Below are positions 1 to 6,581 of a stretch of 13,730 nt of DNA, piece after piece. This stretch comes from Paracoccaceae bacterium. GTDB taxonomy: Bacteria; Pseudomonadota; Alphaproteobacteria; Rhodobacterales; Rhodobacteraceae. The translations under genes and the position numbers were made by a program. Under the pieces are notes generated by a model, which ran no database searches, was not told where the DNA came from, and saw nothing but the letters and a program-made list of their open reading frames with translations. How positions within the stretch are numbered: position 1 is the stretch's first letter; the number at the start of each line of letters is the position of its first letter. The DNA is taken from assembly GCA_003545125.1 (NCBI GenBank), contig DQCI01000203.1, positions 947-14,676 on the forward strand, in the 5' to 3' direction.

Positions 1-98
1 TCTGATGCCGGTCGGACACCGCGGGCGGGCCTGTGGCGCGTCCGGGTCTCGATGATCCGGACCGGCTTGTATCCGAGATCATGGATCGCGATCGGCAT
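1..98 (-). CDS. 5' end of an unidentified leftward gene (partial, runs off the window)
   Basis: An open frame starts with ATG at 98 and reads leftward off the window edge; the first residues are MPIAIHDLGYKPVRIIE. A GGGAG ribosome-binding-like sequence lies 7 bases before the ATG. The perfect palindrome at 111-128 lies just upstream, as expected for an operator of a gene starting here. Only about 32 codons are visible, too few to name a family, and no signal peptide or membrane segment is evident. The coding call rests on the start, the ribosome binding site and the uninterrupted frame, so it could be a chance frame in GC-rich DNA. Confidence 0.4.
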   Translation of the reverse strand, partial: MPIAIHDLGYKPVRIIETRTRHRPARGVRPAS

Positions 99-110
99 GC
101 CCTCGCTCCC

Positions 111-128
111 GGTCACACCTGTGTGACC
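111..128. promoter_or_regulatory. Perfect 18-bp palindromic operator-like site
   Basis: The sequence GGTCACACCTGTGTGACC consists of two perfect 8-base arms around a central CT. It sits 13 bases upstream of the leftward start at 98 and about 440 bases upstream of the DUF3179 gene. The outer pattern GGTCAC-N6-GTGACC recurs exactly, with the same spacing, at 11770-11787. Symmetry, intergenic placement and recurrence point to a dimeric transcription factor. It is not the classical CRP arrangement (TGTGA-N6-TCACA), because the half-sites face the other way. I cannot name the regulator, and none is encoded in the window. Confidence 0.6.
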
Positions 129-569
129 CCCGTAACGCATCGCGCTGTCGGCGGTCCATTCGCGCACAACCCGGCTCTTGCCGCGACCGTCCCATGATGG
201 AGAGAAAAGTGTCAGCACCGAATCCGCCCATTGTGACTGCCGTTGCCCTGGACAACGCCTTCGGCTTTGGGGCCCGCTCCACACCGCGCCCAAGATCTGC
301 GGGAAATGAGCGTCGGCGCGCCGCACCTTGGGGTGCTCGGTGCACTCGGCCGTGACGTCTCCGCCCTACAGCGGCCGCACGCGGAGCCGGTCTCGGGCGG
401 CTCCGTTCAACCTCGAAAGGATCCAGTCATGACCGTATTGCCCCCGAAAACAAGCGTTTCCTTCTGGCTCGGCCAAGCTGCCGGCCAAACTACCGGGCAA
501 AAATCCCGGGAGCCTGCGCGCGGCCACGAAGGCTCTGCGCACCAGGTCCGGCCCGGCCGGGGACCGGGC
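129..569. other. Intergenic region upstream of the DUF3179 gene
   Basis: This stretch of about 440 bases has no gene I can support. It holds a short rightward frame at 194-355 (53 codons, starting MMERKVSAPNPP) with no recognisable homology, and a short inverted repeat CGTTG-N7-CAACG at 241-257. An in-frame ATG at 429 is preceded by AAAGG at a good distance and could extend the DUF3179 protein by 47 residues. A promoter is expected here, but I cannot place -35 or -10 boxes with confidence. Confidence 0.5.
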
Positions 570-1541
570 ATGATGGGTCATGTTCTTGCGACCGCGCTAG
601 CGCTTTCGCTTGCCACGTCCAGCGCAGTCCGTGCACAGGATGGCGGGCTTGCCCGCGCCTGGTCCAAGACCGACTTCGACCGTGTCGGTATCGACCTCGG
701 CGAGGTGCTTTCGGGCGGCCCCGGCAAGGACGGGATCCCGGCGCTGACCGCGCCGGCTTTCCTTGCCGTAGCCGAGGAAACCGGGCTGACCCCGCGCGAG
801 CCGGTGATGACCTATGTGCCGGACCGTGGCCGCGCCCGTGCCTACCCGATCCGCTATCTGATGTGGCACGAGATCGTGAATGACGTGGTAGACGATCGTC
901 CGATCGCCGTGACCTTCTGCCCCTTGTGCAACACCGGCATGGTGTTTGATGCCAGGGTCGATGGCGAAACGCTTGAGTTCGGCGTCTCGGGGCTGCTGCG
1001 CAACTCCGACATGATCATGTATGACCGTCAGACCGAAAGCTGGTGGCAGCAAGCCCTGGGGGAGGCCATCGTGGGCACCCATCTCGGCCAGCAGCTCGAA
1101 CAACTGCCGGCCTGGATGGAAAGCTGGGATACGTTTCGAACCGCCCACCCGGACGGGCTGGTAATGGCAGAGCCGGATGCGCCCCGCGACTATGGGCTCA
1201 ACCCCTACAAGGGCTATGACACCAGCGCACGTCCCTTCCTCTACGCGGGCGAGGACCCGCCCCACGGCATCGACCCGCTCGCCCGCGTGCTGCGTGTGGG
1301 TGACCGGGCCTGGCCGCTCGAACGGATCGCGCGCCTGGGGCGGATCGAGGAAGCCGACGTGGTGATCTCCTGGACCGAAGGCCAGGCTTCGGCGCTCGAT
1401 ACGGCAGACATCGGCAGCGGGCGCGACGTAGGCAACATCCGTGTGCGCGACGGCGCCGGGGCCGATGTTGCGCATGATCTGCCCTTCGCCTTCGCCTTTC
1501 ATGCGTTTCACCCCGACGGGATCTGGATGCTGGGAGAATAG
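570..1541 (+). CDS. Exported DUF3179 domain-containing protein
   Basis: This is a 323-residue protein of the DUF3179 family, whose biochemical role is not established. The start at 570 is preferred because it begins directly with a Sec signal peptide (MMGHVLATALALSLATS, cleavage probably after VRA at about residue 22), implying periplasmic location. Family hallmarks are the CPLC motif (Cys117 and Cys120 in FCPLCNTG), the stretch FGVSGLLRNSDMIMYDR at about 137-153 followed by ESWWQQ, and a C-terminal PFAFAFHAFHPDG segment. The CxxC-like pair could bind metal or be redox active; that is inference. An alternative ATG at 429 has a better ribosome binding site (AAAGG) but would bury the signal peptide behind 47 polar residues. 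A hairpin, a short ORF and a DoxX gene follow on the same strand, suggesting co-transcription. Confidence 0.9.
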   Translation: MMGHVLATALALSLATSSAVRAQDGGLARAWSKTDFDRVGIDLGEVLSGGPGKDGIPALTAPAFLAVAEETGLTPREPVMTYVPDRGRARAYPIRYLMWHEIVNDVVDDRPIAVTFCPLCNTGMVFDARVDGETLEFGVSGLLRNSDMIMYDRQTESWWQQALGEAIVGTHLGQQLEQLPAWMESWDTFRTAHPDGLVMAEPDAPRDYGLNPYKGYDTSARPFLYAGEDPPHGIDPLARVLRVGDRAWPLERIARLGRIEEADVVISWTEGQASALDTADIGSGRDVGNIRVRDGAGADVAHDLPFAFAFHAFHPDGIWMLGE

Positions 1542-1565
1542 TTGGCATCCGCCCCAACCTTCCAG

Positions 1566-1593
1566 CCCTCCGACCTGCCAGCCGTCCGGAGGG
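1566..1593 (+). other. Intercistronic hairpin after the DUF3179 gene
   Basis: A perfect 7-bp stem (CCCTCCG at 1566-1572 and CGGAGGG at 1587-1593) encloses a 14-base loop, 24 bases after the DUF3179 stop codon. No T-run follows, so it does not look like a standard intrinsic terminator. It may instead be an mRNA-stabilising or attenuating hairpin between cistrons. It lies 17 bases before the strong AGGAGG ribosome binding site of the next short ORF. Confidence 0.35.
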
Positions 1594-1621
1594 CGATGAG
1601 CAAATCCTTGAGGAGGTCACC

Positions 1622-1777
1622 GTGATCGGTTGCCAGCCATGCCTCGCCGCGCCCGGCCCCGCCCCAGCGGGTCCGGCGAACCCCCGCAAGCAGGGCGTCG
1701 AGCGCAGGGCCGCCCGTCGCGGTGCGCGCCCTGTGCCTCGGTTGATGGAAGCCGCGACTGTCGCGGCGGGGGCCTGA
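1622..1777 (+). CDS. Possible 51-residue small protein with strong ribosome binding site
   Basis: A GTG at 1622 follows a consensus AGGAGG (1611-1616) by 5 bases, the strongest Shine-Dalgarno match I noticed in the window. The frame runs 51 codons to a TGA at 1775-1777, ending 2 bases before the ATG of the DoxX gene, which is the geometry of translational coupling. The product begins MIGCQPCLAAPGPAP, with a CQPC motif near its N-terminus, followed by an Arg-rich middle; it has no membrane segment or signal peptide. I do not recognise the family. It could be a real small protein, a leader peptide that couples translation to DoxX, or the remnant of a longer gene. Confidence 0.4.
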   Translation: MIGCQPCLAAPGPAPAGPANPRKQGVERRAARRGARPVPRLMEAATVAAGA

Positions 1778-1779
1778 GC

Positions 1780-2285
1780 ATGCCGGCGCCCAGGCGCATT
1801 GCGCTTCTCGTCACGGCCGCGCGGGTGAGTTTCGCCGCCGTGCTGCTGCCGTGGTTCTGGATCGGCGCGGTGTCGAAACTGGCCGGGCACACGCTGTCTG
1901 TCGGTCCGGCGGCCGGTCCCTGGCCGCTCAGCCTCGGGGCATTTCACGCCTTCGTGCCGCGGGTCATGGACAGCGCGGCGGCACCGGGCACCGCGGCCGT
2001 GATTTACGTCTGGATCATGACACTGGCTGAGTTGGTGCTGCCACCGATGGTCGCAGTCGGGCTGTTCGCACGCTGGTCGGCGACACTCCTGATCGGGCAA
2101 ATGGTGCTGGGCTGGGGGCTGGCCATGCGGCCAGGCCAGGCCGGCGCGCTGTTCGATCCGCGCCCCTACGACGCGGTGCCCGACCAGCTTCTGCTCTGGT
2201 CGGCGTTGATCCTGCCGATTGCGCTGTTCGGGCCGGCCCCTTGTCGCTCGATGCGGTCCTGGCCCGTCTGCCCCGCTGCGCCTGA
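1780..2285 (+). pseudogene. DoxX-family membrane protein, apparent one-base frameshift near the C-terminus
   Basis: The frame starting at ATG 1780 encodes a DoxX-type four-helix membrane protein: hydrophobic segments near residues 12-32, 72-95, 98-115 and 135-152, with the conserved-looking PDQLLLWSALILPIALFGPAP. At the C-run 2237-2240 the frame then slips into an implausible Arg/Ser/Pro-rich tail that runs to 2475. If one C is restored there, reading continues LSLDAVLARLPRCA and stops at TGA 2283-2285, giving about 168 residues, a normal DoxX length and ending. So either one base was lost in a homopolymer (sequencing error or mutation) or the C-terminus is genuinely altered. DoxX proteins are associated in different bacteria with thiosulfate oxidation, thiol stress or small-molecule export; the role here is unknown. 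The neighbouring DUF3179 gene and strong coupling upstream suggest a joint function. Confidence 0.75.
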
Positions 2286-2523
2286 GCGCTCCGGCAGGGC
2301 GCGGCTAGACGACGCCCGGGAATCCTGCATCGAAACACCGCTTGCCTGGCGGGGGCCCGGCCGCGACATCGCGTGGCGACTGCCCGGTGGCGATCACGCA
2401 GACGTCAGGCCAACGGCCGGGCAAATCCGAGCCATCCCTGTAACACCCGGCGCTTCGCGCAGTCAGACCGGGTAAGCGTCTGTTTCCCGGGGCGCCGATC
2501 TCGAACGACCAAAGGGCGGACAT
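2286..2523. other. Intergenic spacer before the TVP38-oxidoreductase operon
   Basis: If the DoxX frame is repaired, these 238 bases are non-coding. They include an inverted repeat ACCCGG/CCGGGT (2445-2450 and 2468-2473, loop 17) that could be a weak terminator or regulatory hairpin without a T-run. The ribosome binding site AAAGGG (2511-2516) of the next gene is at the right end. A promoter for the downstream operon probably lies here, but I cannot define its boxes. Confidence 0.35.
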
Positions 2524-4674
2524 GTGAAGAAAAAGATCTTGTTTGTGGCACTGCTGGCGGTGATCGTTGCCGGTTACATCGCCTTCGGCGCGCACGCCGG
2601 CGATCTGGACAGCTTGCGTTCGGCGCTCGCCCGGCTCGAAAGCTGGCGCGAAGCCAACGCGCAAGCGCTCGCGGCGCTCTTTTTCGCGGGCTATGTCGCC
2701 GTCACCGCGCTGTCGCTGCCGCTGGCCACCGTGATGACCCTTGGCGCAGGCGCGTTATTCGGCTTCTGGCTCGGGTTGGCCATCGTCTCCTTCGCCTCGA
2801 CCATCGGCGCGACGCTGGCGTTTCTTGCAGCCCGCACCCTGATGCGCGCGCAGGTGAGGGACCGGCTCGGCCACCGGGCGCGCACGGTCGATGCGGGCCT
2901 TGCACGCGACGGCGCTTTCTATCTGTTCACCCTGCGGCTCATCCCGGTCATTCCGTTCTTCGCGGTGAACCTGCTGATGGGGCTGACCGCGATCCCCGCG
3001 CGCCGCTTCTACCTCGTCAGCCAGGCCGGGATGCTGGCGGGCACCGCGGTCTACGTCAACGCCGGCACCAGGCTCGCAGAGATCGACAGCCTCTCCGGCA
3101 TCGTCTCGCCGACGCTGGTTTTTTCTTTCGCCCTTCTGGGCCTCTTTCCATGGATTGCACGTATGTTTGCACGATATCTCCGCCGCCGTCGCGCCTATGC
3201 CCGCTGGACCCGACCCAAGCGGTTCGACCGCAACCTCATTGTCATTGGTGGCGGCGCTGCCGGGCTGGTGGCGTCCTACGTCGGCGTGGCAACCGGGGCG
3301 AAAGTCACGCTCGTCGAAGCGCAGAAGATGGGCGGCGACTGCCTGAATTTTGGCTGCGTGCCGTCGAAGGCGCTCATTGCCAGCGCCAAGCGCGCCCATC
3401 AGGTCCGCGCGGCCGGCGGGTTCGGGCTGGAAGCAGACGCCCCCCGGGTCCGCTTCGCCGCGGTGATGGAGCGGGTGCACGATGTGATCGCGGCGATTGC
3501 GCCGCATGACAGTGTCGAGCGGTATTCCGGGCTCGGGGTCGAGGTGCTGGAGGGCTATGCGAAGATCGTCGATCCCTGGACCGTCGAAATCGCCCTGAAC
3601 GACGGTGGTACGACCCGGCTCACGACCCGAGCAATCATCGTCGCCACCGGGGCGCGGCCCTTCGTCCCGCCGCTGCCGGGGATCGAGGACGCGGGCTATC
3701 TCACCTCGGATACGCTGTGGGACGCCTTGCGCGGCCGCGAAGAGGTGCCGCGCCGGATGCTGGTCCTGGGGGGCGGGCCGATCGGCTCGGAACTGGCGCA
3801 AAGTTTTGCTCGCCTCGGCGCTCAGGTGACACAAGTGGAGATGGCGCCCCGGATCATGATCCGGGAGGACGAGGAGGTCTCGGCTCTGGTGAAGGCCTCG
3901 CTCGAGCACGACGGTGTGACGGTGCTCACCGACCACGAGGCGGTGGCCTGCGGGGTCGATGCCGGCGAAAAATGGATCGAGGTGGCGCAGGCGGGCGCGA
4001 CCCGGCGCCTTGCTTTCGACGAGATGATCGTCGCCGTCGGCCGGGCGCCACGTCTCTCGGGTTTCGGGCTCGAAGAGCTCGGAATCGAGACCGGTCGTGT
4101 GGTCGACACCAACGCCTATCTCGAAACGCTCTATCCCAACATTCTCGCGGCCGGCGACGTGGCCGGACCCTACCAGTTCACCCATGCCGCCGGCCATCAG
4201 GCCTGGTTCGCCACCATCAATGCGTTGTTCGGCGACATCTGGCGGGTGAAGGCCGATACAAGGGTGATCCCCTGGGCCACCTTCGTCGACCCGGAAGTGG
4301 CCCGGGTGGGCCTGTCGGAGGCCGAGGCGCGTGAGCAGGGCATCGCCTGCGAGGTCACGCGCTACGATCTCGATGACCTCGACCGCGCCATCGCCGACGG
4401 CGCCACGACGGGCTTTGTCAAGGTGCTGACGGTGCCGGGAAAAGATCGTATTCTCGGTGTCACAATCGTCGGCGCGCAGGCCGGCGAGCTGATCGCGGAA
4501 TTCGTGCTGGCGATGAAACACGGGCTCGGACTGGGCAAAGTATTGGGCACGATCCATATCTACCCGACGCGGGCGGAGGCCAACAAATACGTGGCCGGCG
4601 CCTGGCGGCGGGCGCACCTCAATCCCCGGCTCCTATCGGTCGCCGAGGGCTTTCACCGCTGGAGGCGTGGATGA
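2524..4674 (+). CDS. Fused TVP38/TMEM64 (VTT) membrane domain and FAD-dependent disulfide oxidoreductase
   Basis: This 716-residue protein joins two families. Residues 1-220 form a TVP38/TMEM64 (VTT) integral membrane domain, with an N-terminal helix at 4-22 and motifs LGAGALFGFWLG at 73-84 and RLIPVIPFFAVNLLMGL at 138-154. Residues 236-716 form a class I pyridine nucleotide-disulfide oxidoreductase: FAD-binding IGGGAAG (241-247), redox-active Cys273 and Cys278 in GGDCLNFGC, NAD(P)-binding LGGGPIGSE (415-423) and GDVAG (544-548). The position of the usual catalytic His (HxHPT) reads HIYPT, with Tyr680, as in some MerA-like relatives. No C-terminal Cys pair and no heavy-metal domain is present, so mercuric reductase is unlikely. 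The start is GTG 2524 with AAAGGG 7 bases upstream; the overlapping ATG at 2522 stops at once. The oxidoreductase should face the cytoplasm and may pass electrons to or from a membrane partner (inference). It overlaps the next gene by ATGA. Confidence 0.92.
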   Translation: MKKKILFVALLAVIVAGYIAFGAHAGDLDSLRSALARLESWREANAQALAALFFAGYVAVTALSLPLATVMTLGAGALFGFWLGLAIVSFASTIGATLAFLAARTLMRAQVRDRLGHRARTVDAGLARDGAFYLFTLRLIPVIPFFAVNLLMGLTAIPARRFYLVSQAGMLAGTAVYVNAGTRLAEIDSLSGIVSPTLVFSFALLGLFPWIARMFARYLRRRRAYARWTRPKRFDRNLIVIGGGAAGLVASYVGVATGAKVTLVEAQKMGGDCLNFGCVPSKALIASAKRAHQVRAAGGFGLEADAPRVRFAAVMERVHDVIAAIAPHDSVERYSGLGVEVLEGYAKIVDPWTVEIALNDGGTTRLTTRAIIVATGARPFVPPLPGIEDAGYLTSDTLWDALRGREEVPRRMLVLGGGPIGSELAQSFARLGAQVTQVEMAPRIMIREDEEVSALVKASLEHDGVTVLTDHEAVACGVDAGEKWIEVAQAGATRRLAFDEMIVAVGRAPRLSGFGLEELGIETGRVVDTNAYLETLYPNILAAGDVAGPYQFTHAAGHQAWFATINALFGDIWRVKADTRVIPWATFVDPEVARVGLSEAEAREQGIACEVTRYDLDDLDRAIADGATTGFVKVLTVPGKDRILGVTIVGAQAGELIAEFVLAMKHGLGLGKVLGTIHIYPTRAEANKYVAGAWRRAHLNPRLLSVAEGFHRWRRG

Positions 4675-5378
4675 TCGACGCAGCCCTTCTCCCGATCCAA
4701 CGCCGGGCACTGGCGCCGCTAGCGCGGGTGCTCGCCGCGCGCGGCATCCGGGCCGACCAGATCACCGTTGCGGGCTTTGTCATCGGCCTCTCCGCGATGC
4801 CGGCCTTGGCCGCCGGCAGGCCCGGCCTCGCGCTGGTCTTCATCCTCGCAAACCGGCTCCTCGACGGGCTCGACGGGGCCGTGGCGCGCCTGACCAGGCC
4901 CACCGCGCGCGGCGCCTTCCTCGACATCGCGCTCGATTTCGCCTTCTACGCCCTCGTGCCGCTCGGTTTCGCGCTGCACGATCCGGCCGGGCATGCCCTG
5001 CCCGCGGCGGTTCTCGTCGCCGCCTTCGTCGGCACCGGGTCGTCCTTTCTCGCCTTTGCGGTGATCGCGGCGCAGAAGGGGATGACGGCCGAGGCGTATC
5101 CGTCCAAGGGGGTCTACTACCTCGGTGGTCTCACCGAGGGGGCGGAGACGATCGCGTTGTTCACCGCGATGTGCCTGATGCCGCAACATTTCGCCGCTTT
5201 TGCCTATGCCTTCGCCGTCGCCTGCTGGGTGACAACCTTCAGCCGTTGGCGCATGGGCTGGACAGCTTTTGGGGCGGATGCAGAATACCCCGGCGCAGAC
5301 CACCGGGTCGCGGAAAAAAGTGCCACGATGCGTAACGCCGCGGCACTTGAGACGTCTGATGTTGTGACGACACCCTGA
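4671..5378 (+). CDS. CDP-alcohol phosphatidyltransferase family membrane protein (YnjF-like)
   Basis: This 235-residue polytopic protein carries the CDP-alcohol phosphotransferase signature: Asp65-x2-Asp68-Gly69-x2-Ala72-Arg73-x7-Gly81-x3-Asp85-x3-Asp89. These enzymes move a phospho-alcohol group from a CDP-linked donor to an acceptor alcohol in the membrane, using metal bound by the aspartates. Hydrophobic segments surround the motif at about 32-62, 82-102, 112-134 and 158-190. The start codon overlaps the preceding stop (ATGA, 4671-4674), so translation is coupled. The substrates cannot be read from the sequence. Its position beside YnjB/C/D and a TVP38 domain matches E. coli YnjF, which is why I favour that subgroup over a housekeeping PgsA or PssA. 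The polar tail after about residue 205 looks unconserved. Confidence 0.9.
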   Translation: MIDAALLPIQRRALAPLARVLAARGIRADQITVAGFVIGLSAMPALAAGRPGLALVFILANRLLDGLDGAVARLTRPTARGAFLDIALDFAFYALVPLGFALHDPAGHALPAAVLVAAFVGTGSSFLAFAVIAAQKGMTAEAYPSKGVYYLGGLTEGAETIALFTAMCLMPQHFAAFAYAFAVACWVTTFSRWRMGWTAFGADAEYPGADHRVAEKSATMRNAAALETSDVVTTP

Positions 5379-5390
5379 TCAGGAGTTCCC

Positions 5391-6581
5391 ATGCGCCTCG
5401 CCCTCGCCGCCGCTCTTGCGGCCAGCCTTGCCGCCGCGCCCGGCCTTGCCGACGACTGGCAGGCCGTTCTCGATGCTGCGCGTGGACAGACCGTCTACTG
5501 GAATGCCTGGGGCGGCGACGCGCGCACCAATGCCTTCATCGACTGGGTCGGCCGGCAGGCCGAGGCACGCCACGGCGTGACGGTTCAGCAGGTCAAGCTC
5601 ACCGACACGGCCGAGGCGGTCACCCGGGTCCTGTCGGAAAAAGCGGTCGGCCAGGAAACCGGCGGCAGCGTCGACATGATCTGGATCAACGGGCCGAATT
5701 TCCTTGCGATGAAAGACCAGGGGCTGTTGCACGGGCCGTTCGTCGGCAATCTGCCAAATGCCCGGTATCTCGACCTCGCTCCCGGTTCGCCCAACGTGGT
5801 CGATTTCACCGTGCCGGTGGACGGCAGGGAAAGCCCCTGGCGGCTGGCCCGGTTCGTCTTCGTCGCCGACACCGCCCGGGTCGATACCCCGCCCGCGGCT
5901 ATGGCCGATTTCGTGCCTTGGGCCGAGGCGCACCCGGGCCGGATGACCCATCCCGATCCGTCCAATTTCATGGGTGCGACCTTCCTCAAACAGGCGCTTA
6001 TCGAGTTGGCACCCGACCCGGAAGCGCTGCAATCTCCGGTCACCGACGCCAGCTATGAAGACGCCACCGGACCGCTCTGGGCCTGGTATGACGCGCTGAG
6101 GCCCAACCTGTGGCGCGGCGGCACCGCCTTTCCCGAAAACGAAGCGATCCAGCAACGGCTGCTCAACGACGGCGAGGTCGATATCGCGATGTCCTTCGAT
6201 CCCGCCTCGACCGCCGCCGCCATCCGCGGAGGTCTTCTGCCCGAGACCGCGCGCGTCTTCGTGCCCGAGGGCGGCACCATCGGCAACGTGAGCTTCGTCG
6301 CGATCCCCTACAACGCGGCCCATCGGGCGGGCGCTTTGGTGGTCGCCAACCTGCTCATCGACCCCGCGGTGCAGGCGCACATGCAGAACATCGACGTGCT
6401 GGGGGCCTTCTCCGTGCTCGACCCGAACCGGCTCGACGACGCCGGGCGCGCCGCCTTCGCCGACCTGCCCGACGACCCGGCCCTGCCCAGCCGCGCGGCC
6501 CTCGGTCCGACCCGCCTCGAGCCACATGCGAGCTGGATGACCCAGCTCACCGCGGACTGGGCGGCGCGCTACACCAGATGA
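5391..6581 (+). CDS. ynjB: ABC transporter substrate-binding protein, YnjB type
   Basis: This 396-residue periplasmic solute-binding protein begins with a clear Sec signal peptide (MRLALAAALAASLAAAPGLA, cleavage near residue 20). The mature part has YnjB features: VYWNAWGGDARTN near 35-47, the VDMIWINGPNF segment near 94-104 and SFDPASTAAAIRGG near 268-281. AGGAG (5381-5385) sits 5 bases before the ATG, and the gap from the previous gene is only 12 bases. The stop overlaps the start of the permease gene (ATGA, 6578-6581), so the importer parts are made together. YnjB proteins belong to the iron/thiamine/spermidine-like binding-protein superfamily, and the E. coli ligand is unknown. No lipobox is seen, so the protein is probably soluble in the periplasm. 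Confidence 0.92.
   Translation: MRLALAAALAASLAAAPGLADDWQAVLDAARGQTVYWNAWGGDARTNAFIDWVGRQAEARHGVTVQQVKLTDTAEAVTRVLSEKAVGQETGGSVDMIWINGPNFLAMKDQGLLHGPFVGNLPNARYLDLAPGSPNVVDFTVPVDGRESPWRLARFVFVADTARVDTPPAAMADFVPWAEAHPGRMTHPDPSNFMGATFLKQALIELAPDPEALQSPVTDASYEDATGPLWAWYDALRPNLWRGGTAFPENEAIQQRLLNDGEVDIAMSFDPASTAAAIRGGLLPETARVFVPEGGTIGNVSFVAIPYNAAHRAGALVVANLLIDPAVQAHMQNIDVLGAFSVLDPNRLDDAGRAAFADLPDDPALPSRAALGPTRLEPHASWMTQLTADWAARYTR

Noticed and set aside
597..1511. 304-codon minus-strand open frame opposite the DUF3179 gene
   Set aside because: The plus strand carries conserved DUF3179 motifs; the minus product shows none.
2755..4617. 620-codon open frame on the minus strand opposite the TVP38-oxidoreductase gene
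   Set aside because: It mirrors a well-supported gene with clear motifs; the His/Arg/Gly-rich product has no recognisable domain and is a typical GC-rich shadow frame.
2524..4674. Mercuric reductase (MerA)
   Set aside because: The Cys pair matches the wider family, but the heavy-metal domain and the C-terminal vicinal cysteines are missing, and no other mer gene is nearby.
5374..5383. Palindrome CCTGATCAGG before ynjB
   Set aside because: It is short, overlaps the previous stop codon and the ribosome binding site, and is adequately explained by chance.
6110..6577. Upstream extension of the ynjC frame
   Set aside because: It lies fully inside ynjB, is Arg-rich and lacks membrane segments; the ATGA overlap at 6578 gives the natural start.
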